Below are positions 1 through 11,594 of a stretch of DNA of 64,000 bases, one piece after another. The stretch's first letter is position 1, and the number at the start of each line of letters is the position of its first letter. The stretch is taken from assembly GCF_002878395.1 (NCBI RefSeq), contig NC_061121.1, positions 42,553,935 to 42,617,934 on the forward strand, given 5' to 3'. The notes under the pieces were generated by a model, which did no database searches, was not told the origin of the DNA, and saw only the letters and a list, made by a program, of their open reading frames with translations. A program made the translations under genes and the position numbers. The stretch comes from Capsicum annuum. Taxonomy: Eukaryota; Streptophyta; Magnoliopsida; Solanales; Solanaceae.

Positions 1-224
1 GATGATTAAATAATAGATAAATGAATCTCTTCTTTTCTTTTTTGAAAGATCAAGAGCATGTTCTTTCTTTAGTGCATTATTACTAGTTAAATTACATCTA
101 CTACCAACATAAAAATCTTATCTTACCATCACTTTTATATATTTTTAGTTTACTTTGGCTAAGTTTGTTTTAAAAAAAACATAGAAGTAATTATGGATCA
201 AAAGTGGGGGGAAATATAGGTAAG

Positions 225-465
225 TGTTATAAATATATTACCATATATAGTGAATGTCTACTTTATCATATACAATAAATGTTTATTTTACCATATATAG
301 TGAACGCCTATTTATGGAAAAGTTAAAAAACCCAAGTTAGTTTTCCCCTATAAATAAAGTGTTTTCCTTCGTTGTAAAACACACTCATCAAGAATCCCTC
401 AAGACAAATAAGAAATATTCTCTCTGTTCTCTCTATTCTTTTTCTTTGATTTATATTTTATAACA
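225..465 (+). repeat. 5' LTR of short element
   Basis: This 241-bp LTR carries three imperfect ~27-bp tandem copies of an ACCATATATAGTGAATG-like motif in its U3 part (about 236-313). A TATA box, TATAAATA, lies at 349-356, and a CT-rich leader follows. It is the promoter-bearing copy. Confidence 0.85.
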
Positions 466-1822
466 CGTTATCAGCACGATGTTATAACCAATAGAGCTAT
501 AACCAATTGATTTGAGGTATGATTTCATTTATTAAATAATTTCTTATCTTGATCTGATCCGACAACGAGCAATAGTCCACGTTTTGGACAAAAATTCTTT
601 TAATTCCACAGCATTAATATCTCAAGCAAATATTAACACGGAAACTTCAAAGGTATGCACTTCCCCAAAATCATTAGATTTGTTTGAAGTTTCGCCCACT
701 GCCTTAATATTTACACCACTGCAGCTTTTGTAAGAAAGTACTAATTAATACTCAATTGAATAATTTTGATTTGAAAAAGAATTAAATAAAAAATAATAAA
801 AAGATTATCGTACAAAAGTCCATGCATATCTCGATTTGCATGAAACAGGAGATTGAAAAAAAAATTGATTGAGAAAATTTTCTTCTCTCTGTCTGTGTTT
901 ATAATTTACATAATCTTATATATTTCTATATTATATTATTATAAGGTATCTGTTAGACATTAACTCTTCTATGTAAATTAACAATTTTGGCTTTTAAATT
1001 ACTTATATTGATGAATATAATCACTAAAAGTGATTATTATATTGTTAAAGTGCTCGAAGGTTAAATTTTAATGCAATGTCATTTATTGATGAAAAGATGG
1101 CAGATTTAAAGTCAATCTCATTATAAGCGCAAGACATAGTTTCCCATATATGATGATAAGATATTGAGTTCAAGTCCTATTGATTTATGTCTAAGACATT
1201 TTTATGTGGATAAGACGTTGAGTTTGAATCTCAATGCATCATACTAATGATATTATGATAGTTAAGGTAAAATAATGACTATTTGATTAAAAGTCATGAA
1301 ATCGGACCCATTGAATATGCTCTATCTCATGAAGTGAATGTGGTAGCAATATATGATAAAGTGAATGTGGTAGCAATATATGATAAGTCTGAAATAGGAC
1401 AATTTACTTCATTCTTGAAATGTTTGTGGTAGTTGTGCATAATATATCTGAAAGAAGACAAGTGATTGAATGCACGGATATAAGCGTGGAGGGATAATAT
1501 GATAATAATAATTAAAAGTGATAATATTTTTACACACTTATTATGATTGTAAGATATGTTAGAGAAAATTTCTCTACAACCATATGTATGCCTCGATTTG
1601 CTCTTGAATTAGCAATATCTTAAAAGAGACTGTAAACTATCATAATTTGTTAGGTTTTGTCCCATTGGATTTTTCCTTGTAAGGTTTTAATGAGGCAGCC
1701 TATATGCATATTGTTAGAGACGTGTACTCTTTTTTCTTCACTAGATTTTTTTTCCTACTGGGTTTTTTCTAGTAAGATTTTAACGAGGCACATTATCTGT
1801 CAATTAGACATTCAAAGGGAAG

Positions 1823-2067
1823 TGTTATAAATTTATTATCATATATAGTGAATGTCTACTTTACCATATATAATGAATGTTTATTTCACCATATATAGTG
1901 AATGTCTATTTATGGAAAAGTTAGAAACCCAAAGTTAGTTTTCCCTATAAATAAAGAGATTTTCCTTCATTGTAAAATACACTCATCAAGAATCACTCAG
2001 GAGAAATAACAAATACTCTGTCTATTCTCTCTACTCTTCTTTTTTAATTCTTTATTAATTTATAACA
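1823..2067 (+). repeat. 3' LTR of short element
   Basis: This 245-bp copy of the 5' LTR has the same triple ACCATATATAG-type repeat, a TATAAATA box at 1946-1953 and the TATAACA end. Scattered substitutions and small indels against the 5' copy show that the insertion is not recent. Confidence 0.85.
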
Positions 2068-3173
2068 GTAAGTAAATAGTATGGTCCACGTATCCTAGCA
2101 CATAAAAAGATATAGAGTAAATGACTAATAGAAAAAGGTAAAATAACCAACTTTGGATAAGAAAATTTCATGATCGGACAGATAAGTTGAATCTAAAGGT
2201 AATAGTAATAGGCTAAAATAAGGATATTAGCCTTTCCTTTTCAACTTTTTCTTCTTATGATATAATTGGATTTTTTAGATATATGACTTCATTTTTTTAT
2301 AAATTGGCTCTTTGTTGATTTTTAAGTCAATACAATTAGACGTAACAATCCATGGAAAGAACCTAAGAAGAAAAACCTAAGTTCCTTTATTTATATATTT
2401 ACTTTCTTCCTCCATCTTTATTCGTACATATTTGACTTAACATACCTTTTAAAAAATAATTTTGTTATATTACTCTCTTCAGTTACATGTCATCTAGATG
2501 TCAAGAAATAAATATAGTACTTAATGACAAAGTAAAGTAGACACAAAATAGTACATTACCTCGTAATTTTTCAAACTAAACAAATAGAATTGAAGAACTA
2601 TTTTTAATTTTCTGAACAACAAAATAATGACGCCACTCTTTCTAGAAGACTAATTTCAAAAATATTAATTTCTAGTAAAGAAGTTGGTTAGAATATGAAA
2701 TAATATATAGATTCAAAATAGAACATAAAAGAACTTGTATTTTTTGAAACGACAAGTGTATCATTTTACAAATGTAGGATAAGGTTGCGTATAATAAATA
2801 TTTAAGTTTTATTTTTCTTGAAAGAAAAATAAAAGTAATATCATAATTACTTTTACTTTTCCTAAAAAGAAAATATAAAACATTTCTATAGTTGACAAAC
2901 TTCTTTCTTGGAACAAGGGCTTTGAACATTTATAAATAGAAGACTCTTTCTCATATCATAATATAATAGCATTCACAACGTAGTAATAAAAGATTCTTGT
3001 TTAGGAGAGATTTCTTCCAATAGATTTTAACTTTTTTTATTTACTTTTCAATATGTAGGATTCTTGACTAAATTATATAATAATTTTATGTTTTTTAGTA
3101 TTAATTTTTGTACTCTTATTTGTCATTTCAAATAGTTTGCAACTATTAGCTTCCGCATGACGGCGTATTATTT
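2068..3173. other. AT-rich spacer without recognisable gene
   Basis: Very AT-rich DNA. I see no conserved coding frame, RNA gene or repeat boundary. The longest open frame on the minus strand (about 2672-2929) is low-complexity and looks fortuitous. Confidence 0.6.
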
Positions 3174-3651
3174 CATTATTTCATTGTAGTTTCGTAATAA
3201 ATTCAATGAATATTATATACTACTATCGGTTCAATCAACAACAGCGTAGCTCGGTAGTCCACCGGGTGGGTTTGTTTATCCTTCCAGTTTCGAGTGTCTT
3301 CTTGGATAGTTATAACGACCATAGGCTCGAGATGTACCTTGTGGGATGGGGGTGGAGGTGGGGGCGGTCCCCTGTACATAGTCCTTTCAGGCAGTGGTTG
3401 TTTTGTCCATAGTCCACTGGATGGTCGATGCAAGGCTAGAAATTGAAACACATTGAATCCACTCGTTTCCATTCTTCGTTTTAGGGTTTTTCCCTCGGTG
3501 TGGTCAATACTCCATACTGTCGAGCAGCAAAGCTTACACTTGTTCACTAATTATGATGGTTCACCCAAGGCCTCTTTCCTCCTCCCTTTTCTGCTCACTC
3601 GTAGGGGTCGGGACCCCCACAAAAGGGGAGAGAGTCGAAAGATCATTAGTT
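3174..3651. repeat. R repeat, copy 1
   Basis: About 480 bp, clearly richer in G+C and C/G tracts than its surroundings. It is repeated in the same orientation at 4577-5054 with about 85 per cent agreement by eye. Shared landmarks include GGTTCAATCAACAACAGCGT, CTTTTCTGCTCACTC and the self-complementary stretch GGGGTCGGGACCCC. It ends in GATCATTAGTTAC in both copies. The ends do not carry TG...CA, so this is not a typical LTR. It has no conserved reading frame, and its origin is unknown to me. Confidence 0.7.
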
Positions 3652-4275
3652 ACCTGGATTTCTTCATCTGTAGTAAAGAAAAAAAGAGTAAAGATATTTG
3701 TGACAAATAAGAAAGAGGGCTAAAGAGTTGGTTTCGTTTTTGTGGGGTCTAATTTACATGGAAGAAAATTTTATGCGTCAAATTACTTGGTTAGAAAGTA
3801 AACTTACAGAGTAAAAAAAGTTGTGGAAGATAAATTTTGTATTAATTTTTGTTTTTTCTTATTTTGTGTTTGGAGCCCAAATTTGGTCATCTATAAAAGG
3901 ATAACCATTCTTCATTGCTGAAACCATTCCAAAAGTCATAGTTAAATATATTGTAATCAGCAAAAAGTATCAGTTGTCATTTATTTTGATGACTTCTAAT
4001 AAGAAAATGTTTACCATAAATATATTTAACTAATTTTCAACTCTTAAATTAGAAAAAAAATTATTGAAATTCTGATGAGTTCTAATATGGAAAGGTTTTA
4101 CCATAAATATATTTAATTAAATTTTTAACTCTTGAATATTAGGAAATAATAGTGAAAAACGATTTTGTCTAAAGCAAGGACTTTTAATGAAGGGCAAAAA
4201 GTTCAAACAAAATTTTTAAGGCCCTTCACACTTTTAATATTATATATATATATATATATTATATATATATATAAA

Positions 4276-4312
<37 letters not shown>

Positions 4313-4576
4313 GATTAGTGTATTTGTTCATTCTTTGAGAGTTTATAAGAAATGACGAAAAATATTTCTGAATAATAAATATCATTATTTGATAAATATT
4401 TGAATAAGTAGTATAATATATGAGAGAATACAAATCAACTTACAATCTTGAGATTGCTTATTTAGTAAAACTGATAAAAGGGATATTCTCAAACTACAAT
4501 TTCAACTTTAAACTGTAGATAAAAAAGAAAAGGAAAACATAAAAAGTTGATATGAAAATCACAATAAATTGACCAT
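3652..4576. repeat. X repeat, copy 1 (between two R repeats)
   Basis: About 925 bp lying exactly between two R copies. The same segment, followed by the first ~115 bp of R, recurs at 26738-27769. Its part at about 3740-3955 also matches the LTR of the Copia element at 31995-32223. X is therefore derived at least partly from a Copia LTR. Confidence 0.7.
4238..4311. repeat. (TA)n and (ATT)n microsatellite
   Basis: A run of TA dinucleotides to about 4272 is followed by about twelve ATT units. The equivalent stretch of the second X copy (about 27317-27390) is a shorter and more broken microsatellite. Confidence 0.9.
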
Positions 4577-5054
4577 TTCATTATTGTAGTTTCGTACTAA
4601 ATTCAATGAATATTATATACTACTATCGGTTCAATCAACAACAGCGTAACTTGGCAATCCATCGGATGGGTTTATTTATCCTTCCAATTTCGAGTGTCTT
4701 CATGGATAGTTATAGCGGTCCATAGGCTTGAGATGTACCTTGTGGGGTAGGGGTGGGGGTGGGGGCAGTCCCCTGGATATTATCCTTTCAAGCAGTGGCC
4801 GTTTAGTCCATGGTCCATTGGATGGCCGATGCAAGACCAGAAATTGGAACACATTGATTTCGCTCGTTCCCGTCCTTCACTTTAGGGCCTGTCCCTCGGT
4901 GTGGTCAGTACTCTATACTGTCGGGCAGCAAAGTTTACACTTATTCACTAATTACGACAGTTCACCAGGGCCTCTTTGCTCCCCTCTTTTCTGCTCACTC
5001 ATAGGGGTTGGGACCCCTACAAAAGGGGAGGGAGTCGAAAGATCATTAGTTACC
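4577..5054. repeat. R repeat, copy 2
   Basis: Second full copy of the ~480-bp R repeat, in the same orientation as the first and again ending CATTAGTTAC. The sequence after it differs from what follows copy 1, so the R unit ends here. Confidence 0.7.
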
Positions 5055-5204
5055 CGAGAAAATTAAAGGAAAGGTGTCTTTTAAGTCTTGAATGAAGGAT
5101 TGGTGACATTGACCAACTTAAAGTGTTAAACATTATTAGGAAACTTGATTAAGTTAATTATGGACTTGATTAATATTTTTAAAACTTTCTAATCTTTTCA
5201 AAAA

Positions 5205-5357
5205 TACAAATCAACCCACACCCCTCTTCAATCTAAATCAACCAGTCTCTCTCCTCTCTCTTTCTTGACAGTTTCTCTCAACTCTCTCCTAACCAATAGT
5301 TCTACAAAATTCTCCCTTCAATTCTTGGCGACTTTAACCTCCGGCGAAAATAATTGG
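5205..5357 (+). other. CT-rich 5' exon-like leader of Ulp1-family unit 1
   Basis: Pyrimidine-rich leader (CTCTCTCCTCTCTCTTTC) ending in a good donor site, TTGG|GTGAGT, at 5357/5358. The same layout (CT-rich exon, GT donor, palindrome-repeat intron, then ATG) is seen for unit 2 on the minus strand, which supports reading this as an untranslated first exon. No clear TATA box was found upstream. The transcription start is an estimate. Confidence 0.45.
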
Positions 5358-5689
5358 GTGAGTTTCCTTTCGACTTTCAATCGTCAATCGACGTGAAAAA
5401 TTCTTCGGCGACAACAACTTTGAGTTCTTCATCGTCCTATTTTCTTTTTCATAGGTAAAAAATTATGAAAAAATAGAGGAACTTGAGCCAACTACTCTTC
5501 AAGTATAGAAATGTGGACTAAATAAAGCTTTAATTTTTGGAATTTTTTTCTTATTGTTGTAGTATTGATTCGAATTTATTGGTGATTTTTGGTCACAATT
5601 GATGTTCTTAGTGTGTGTATGTGTGTGATGTGTTGGTGTTGCTGGGTTGATTTGTTGTTTGTCTTGGTAAAAATGGTGTTGCAACAGAT

Positions 5690-5937
5690 GAAACATTTGA
5701 TGCAACAGATAAAATATCTGATATGACAGATGAAGACATCTGATGCAACAAATAAAAACATCTGATGCAAGAAATTAAAATCTGATGCAACTATAAAAAT
5801 CTGATGCAACAGATGAACAATCTAACAGATCATTCATCTATTGCGATAGATGACTCTTCTATTTGGAAAAAATCTAAACATTATTGATCCAACAGATAAC
5901 TCATTTTGCAATAGATGAGTGATATGTTTCAATTGAT
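5690..5937. repeat. TGCAACAGAT-rich intronic repeat
   Basis: Dense variants of CAACAGATAAA and CATCTGATGCAAC at spacings of about 12-25 bp. It lies in the putative first intron of unit 1, directly before the regular 93-bp array. Confidence 0.8.
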
Positions 5938-6870
5938 CAGTGATCTATTTTTATTGTTTCCAACGATTTACTCATCGGTTGCAATAGGCCAATAATGTGT
6001 TGCAACAGATAACATATCTAGTGCAACAAATTAGTGATCTTTTTTTATGGTTTCCAATAAATTACTCACCCGTTGCAATAGGTTGGTTATTTGTTGCAAC
6101 AGATAAACTACCTGGTGCAACAGATTAGTGATATATTTTTATGGTTTCTAACAGTTTACTCATCCGTTGGAATGGTTGGTTATATGTTGCATTAAATAAA
6201 ATACCTGGTTCAACAGATTAGTGATCTATTTTTATTGTTTCCAACTATTTACTCATCTGTTGCAACAGGTCGATTATATGTTCCAACAGATAACATACCT
6301 GGTGCAACAAATTAGTGATATATTTTTATTGTTTCCAATGGTTTACTTACCTTCGCAATAGGTCGGTTATATATTGCAACAGATAACATAGCTGGTGCAA
6401 TAGATGTATGATCTATTTTTATGGTTTTTAACGGATTACTTATCCGTTACAGCAGGTTGGTTATATGTTAGAACAGATAAACTACCTGATGCAACAGATT
6501 AGTGATCTATTTTTACTGTTTCCAACGGATTACTCATCCTTGCAATAGACTGGTTATATGTTGCAACAGATAAACTACCTGGTGCAATAGATTAGTGATC
6601 TATTTTTATGGTTTCCAATGGTTTACTTATCCGTTGCATCCGAGTTAGTTATATGTTGCATCAGATAAAACATCTGGGGCAATAGATTAGAGATCTATTT
6701 TTATTATTTCCAACGGTTTATTCATTGCATCTGGGTTGATTATATGTTGCATCAGATAAAATACCTGGTGCAATAGATTAAAGATCTGTTTTTATTTTTC
6801 CAATGGTTTACTCATCCATTGCAACAGTCGGTTATATGTTGCAACAGATAACATACCTGGTGCAACAGAT
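5938..6870. repeat. ~93-bp tandem array, about 10 copies
   Basis: The phrase AGTGATCTATTTTTA or a close variant recurs near 5938, 6032, 6128, 6219, 6313, 6406, 6501, 6594, 6688 and 6780, a period of about 93 bp. Each unit also has a TCCAACGG-ACTCATCC part, a GTTGCAATAGG-TCGGTTATATG part and a TTGCAACAGATAA-CCTGGTGCAACAGATT part, so each carries two palindrome-family sites. It lies in the putative first intron of unit 1. Confidence 0.85.
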
Positions 6871-7510
6871 ATGTGGTCTGTTGGAACTATTATTTTACCA
6901 TTGTGCATATTAGATTTACTGTTATCCCTTTTTAATGATGCATTAATCAATTATAATCTATTTTATATTCCTGTTAATTTAAGATAATATGACTCCCAAA
7001 AGAAAAGAAACCGAATCAAGTTCAAGTAAAGGAACAAGTGCAGCTGCTCGGCTGCATCCACCACTCTATGAGCTTTCTTTACAAGCGTTATCGCAATCAG
7101 GAATAGAATATAATGAACACGGGGAGTAGGAATATCTCAAAAGAGATGATCCAAATGTTAATAGCCTTTCTTCCGAAGAGTTGGTCAAAACCTTCAGTAT
7201 TGATCGTTATCTAGTGAGAATGTATTGTGATAGTGCCACAGATTTAATGGGTGATTTTGTGGTTAAGTTAGCCATGGGAAAATCTTTTGACGCCTTCAGA
7301 AAAATACTTCGAGAATAAAAATTGGATGCTTATTTTAGGGAAAGCTGCTTTGGGCAATATCTTGATTTGTAGGAGGACAACAATGCTCGTTTTCAGATGA
7401 AAATGGTATACGATCTTCTCAAGCATAGGTTTATGTATGAAAACAAAGATAAGATGGATGAGGTGTGGATAAATTACTATGGCATGCCTGTTTGTTTTGG
7501 TTGGAAGGAG

Positions 7511-7578
7511 TTTGCCATAGTTATCAGACTAAAATGTTATCCTCTTTGCCATAGTTATCAGACTAAAATGTTATCCTC
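7511..7578. repeat. 34-bp exact tandem duplication in DUF1985 exon
   Basis: Two identical 34-bp copies starting TTTGCCATAGTTATCAGACT lie head to tail. Because 34 is not a multiple of 3, the duplication shifts the reading frame inside the most conserved part of the DUF1985 region. Confidence 0.95.
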
Positions 7579-8939
7579 CTTATCCTTCTCAAGTTATACC
7601 TACTCTGACCTAAAAAAGCACCCCGCACACCTAAAAAAGGCAAAGGCAAGTCGAGTGATCTTGATGACCTAGTATCGATTGTTGGTCCAAGCTTCAAAAA
7701 TAAAAATTTGATAGAAGCGTTGAAAGGTAAAGGACTCTCAAAGAAGCACAAGCAATCATTGTGCTTGGTTTGGTTTGTACATAATATTCTTTGGTCGAGA
7801 GACATTAACAACAACATAAGCGTTAGTTTAATAAATCTCTCCAAGGATCTTGAGGCATTTAACAGCTATCCTTGGGGTTATGAAAGCTTCAAAATGACTG
7901 TCCAATATTTGATAACACCGTTAACGCCAAAGACAGTCAACTTATATGGCTTTCTATGGGCCTTCTTGGTAAATATTTCTTTTATCATGATATGATTCAT
8001 TATTTTTTTATTCAATAATGCTTTTGATTTATTGTTGTTACGTTATAGGCTTGGACATTTAAAGCCATTCCTTATTTAAGACAACAAGTGAACTACCAAG
8101 AAGAAGTTTCCTGTCTAAGAATCCAGAGATGGTTGTCGGCCAAAACTGATAAAAATGCAAAATTTCTTGATCTTTTAATCCCCCGAAGGAAGCATAAAGT
8201 CCAATTCTGATCAAGTTTTTATTTTAATTAATGATTATTTTAAATGATTTCATCATCATTCTAATATATGTATTGATTTATTTTAGATTGTCCATCTGTG
8301 GCTTGTTCCGACCAACTGATAGTTAAAGATGCCATTTTTTCTTACTTTACGATCTGTGCAAATTTTATCGGACCCTAAGGTCATTGATGGAATAAAAATG
8401 GAATTGTTTAGAGAAACAACCATCAGAAGAAAAATAATTTTAGAGGGTAGGCTTGTTGCTGTTGATGGTGGTAGTGGAAGTGGTGCTACTGTTGGAGCTA
8501 ATGATGCTCCTCTTACAGTTTTTGAAACAATAAGCCATTATAATTATGATCATATTGGTTGTACAGATTTTTCTCTAGATTTTTCTCCAGATTTTGCCAC
8601 ATCTAGCGAATGTTATGCATGCAAATGTCAAGACTGCAAGGCAAAATACGATAGAGTGATTAATGTTATTAATGCACTAACTGCTTCTGTAAAAGAAATA
8701 GCATCTAAGAGGGGTGTCATCCCATCAAAGAGGATTTCATAGCCATACACTCCACTAGAGATCAAGGTGGCTAAGAGGAGAAGGAAAGATATTTCCAAGG
8801 CATCATCAAGCATCGAAAAAAGTAAAATTACAATGCCTCTGTCTTTGTCTTTCACCATTATTCAGTGTGCAAAGGGCCACAGGAGAATAGCATGAGCTGA
8901 AAAAGGTGAATGTACATCACCTATTCCAGCAAAAAAATA

Positions 8940-9180
8940 GGTATTTATCTGTTTCAATAGATGATACATCTGCTAAAAATTGTCAAACAGATATATACAT
9001 CTATTGTAACTATTGTCTAACCTGTTGCATCAGATGCGTTATCTGTTGCAACATATGAGCCATCTGTTCGAAATTATCATTTTGCTCTGATTTACCTATT
9101 GCATTTTTTCCAACAGATGATCCATCTGTTGCAACATAAGACTCATCTGTTGCACCAGATGGACAATCTGTTATATATCT
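8940..9180. repeat. TGCAACAGAT-type repeat in an intron of unit 1
   Basis: At least eight variants of CATCTGTTGCAACA and CAACAGATGA fill this stretch. It ends just before a splice-acceptor-like TTTTCAG (about 9212). The coding block starting VDVIVEATAEEHN follows. This places the repeat in an intron. Confidence 0.75.
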
Positions 9181-10769
9181 ATAATTAACATTGAAAATTT
9201 TTGGCTTTTCAGGTGGATGTCATAGTAGAAGCTACTGCTGAAGAGCATAATATCACCGTTGATAATCCATTAACTACTTCCAAAGAAGAAGAAAAAGTAG
9301 AGCCTATCAGTTCAGGAGAATGGAAGAATTACCCATTTGAAGGGTTCAATATCTTGGATGAGGCTCCAAAAAAACTAACACAGTTGATCAACGACTATTC
9401 AAAATGGATTGTCGATGGTTTATACAATTCTTATTGTAAGAACGTGACATTAACACATATAAATCTTCATGTACAAAAAAATGATGAACACTACAAAGTG
9501 AACGAATTGAGTCTTGGTTTTGATATGTCCGACTTAGTTATTGCACATCCTGAAATGAAGATTGGTTCTATTTGATGTCACAGCCCTAAACTTGCTGGAA
9601 TGATGAGGTTTAAATATCATACATATTACTATTTTTAAATACTTTATTTAATTGCATCTGCATATTAATTTTTTCATCACGTAATTCAAAATGTTTGATA
9701 ATATATGCAGCACATCGATGTCATTTTTTACTACCTCTGAAAGAAGGCCAAGTTGCAAACATAAGAACAATATAGATACACGGCAGACAATTATTCGTAC
9801 AAAGTTTACATCAATAATTCCTACGATAGTATTGTCAACAACAACCAAAAATTTCCCGAAATGAGGAATGCTTAATCAACATCATTAAAGTTTTTAGCAT
9901 TCCAACTGGCTTAGCTTGGTATTTTTTGATAAAGTGTACATGCCAATCAATTGTGGAGATGAATTCCATTGGGTGTTTATTGTCGTCGTTCTAAAAGAGA
10001 GGCGCATTCGATTTTATGACTCAATGTCACGAAGGAGACGTTTTGGGCCGTCGTCTGAGATACAAAAGCTGGCCAGAATATTGCTTACTTACCTTGATAT
10101 GAGTGGCTTTTTAGACCAAATAATTCGTACTGATTGGTTGACGATTGAAGCATACCGGGATAAAATATGTAATCCATTTGATGTATAATATATTGAAGGA
10201 ATTGCTCAACAAACCATTAGTAGCCTATAATTTTAAGTGTCATGATTTAGTTTCATTTCACAAATTTCACCACGCTTACATGAGATGCAAGATATGAATT
10301 ATCTATTTTTTTAATGCAGCGATTGCGGTCTTTTTGTTGTCGCGTATGCCAAGTATTTGAGAGATGGATTACAAGTACCGAATGATGGAATTGATGTCAA
10401 GTTACTCTAAAAAAGATATGCTGCTCTTTTATGGAAATATGGAGAAGCGAAAGCTCAGAATCCAAACACAAACAACATTAAAGATCCACGACGACTAAAA
10501 CTGAATTCCGCAGCACCGGATGAAGAACAACTTGTCCATATTTAGTAGATCTTTCTAGCTTAAGTCCATCAATGTAATAACCTATCCTCCTTGGTTTAAC
10601 TTGTAGATTTATTTGTAGAGTAGATCATTTGTACCCATAATAATTTTTTTACATTTTATTTATTTGTTGAGTTATTTCATATAATTTTTGAAGGCTTCAA
10701 CTTATTTTATGTTGTCTATGAATATAATTTAATCCTTAGTTTTGAATATGTTAATTGAAATAGAATACT

Positions 10770-11594
10770 AAATTCAAATATCACAACAGATAATACATTT
10801 GTTGTAACAGACGACATATCTTATCAAATAGATTTAGACATATGTTGCAACATGAGATGGAACACGTAGGTCACCTATTGAAAATTATATAATAGGTCTT
10901 CCTACTTTCTTGATTTTTTCCAACAGATTACCTATCAGTTGCAATATATATATTATATGTTGCAACAGATTGAATATCTATTGCGACCGACAGACTGGAA
11001 TACATCTATTAATGCAATAGATGACCAACCTATTCCAACAAATAATCAATCTGTCTTAACAATTACTATATTTATTACAACAGATATACTATCTGTTGCA
11101 TTATAACCATTTAACTATCGGCAAACATAAAAATAATTACCACTATATGTAAAGTGAGATCGCTTGAAATAAAAAATTATTATTGTGTTCATCTCCGTCT
11201 TTGTACATATTCTTCTTTATACACGGGCTCTAACCATTTATTTAGGTCATCTACTTTCTTGATTTGTTCCAACTGACTACCTATCAGTTACAACAGATAG
11301 CTTATATATTATAACAGACTGTATATCTGTTGCGATAGACAAACTATGAAACATCTGGATATGCAACAGATGACCAACATATTTTAACAGATAATCAATC
11401 TATCACAACAAATATTATATTTGTTACAACATATATAAAATTTATTGCGTTATAAAAATTCAACTTGTCTAGACATAAAAATTATTGCCACTACATGTAA
11501 AGTGAAGTGGCTTGAAATGAAAAATTGTTATCGTGTTCGTTTCTGTCTTTGTACATATTCTTTTTTATACATGGACTCCAACCATTTAGTTAGT
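10770..11594. repeat. ~350-bp tandem duplication between the two Ulp1 units
   Basis: The block starting CTACTTTCTTGATT at about 10902 repeats at about 11251, a period of about 350 bp. Shared landmarks are ACCTATCAGTT, GATGACCAAC and CTTTGTACATATTCTT. The palindrome-family sites differ more between the copies than the flanking unique parts. It forms the spacer between the convergent 3' ends of units 1 and 2. Confidence 0.75.

Larger units (their letters stand above)
225..2067 (+). mobile_element. complete short non-autonomous LTR retrotransposon
   Basis: Two ~243-bp direct repeats bound 1.36 kb of internal DNA with no meaningful reading frame. Both repeats start TGTTATAA and end TATAACA. The element is flanked by the same 5 bases, GTAAG, at 220-224 and 2068-2072, the target duplication expected from integrase. 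A polypurine tract, AAAGGGAAG (1814-1822), sits directly before the 3' LTR. A primer-site-like stretch, CACGTTATCAGCACGA, begins just after the 5' LTR. The internal 3' part (about 1650-1800) resembles the tail of Copia elements (AACGAGGCA motifs). With no gag or pol it must have moved with proteins from a relative, so it is TRIM/LARD-like in behaviour. The family name is not known to me. Confidence 0.85.
6989..10545 (+). pseudogene. DUF1985 / Ulp1-type cysteine protease family gene, unit 1 (decayed)
   Basis: The ATG at 6989 opens a lysine/serine-rich start ([13 protein letters not shown]), followed by an SIDRY-type region and a DUF1985 block (YYGMPVCFGWKEFAIV). Next come LVWFVHNILWSRDI and SYPWGYESFKMTVQYL (7708-7968), an intron at 7969-8048, then PFFLTLRSVQILSDPKVIDG (8329-8390). 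A CxCQDC cysteine cluster and a spacer follow, then EGFNILDEAPKKLTQLINDY (from about 9342), an intron at 9608-9710, and the Ulp1 core. The core keeps the Ulp1 triad: the His of DEFHW (~9959), the Asp of FYDSM (~10015) and the Cys of SDCGLF (~10325). The last intron ends at 10319 and the stop is at 10543. SUMO-type proteases of this fold cleave isopeptide bonds, but activity is unlikely here. There are in-frame stops after about codon 45 and later, and a 34-bp duplication shifts the frame. Confidence 0.75.

Noticed and set aside
2672..2929. 85-residue open frame on the minus strand
   Set aside because: Low-complexity, AT-driven composition, no homologue recognised and no promoter or splice context.
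3203..5066. Open frames within the R repeats on both strands, including a proline-rich one
   Set aside because: The frames are not kept between the two R copies. The proline run comes from a G-rich tract.
5499..5809. Cys/Ile-rich and His-rich frames on the minus strand
   Set aside because: They are translations of the TGCAACAGAT repeat and a TGTG microsatellite.
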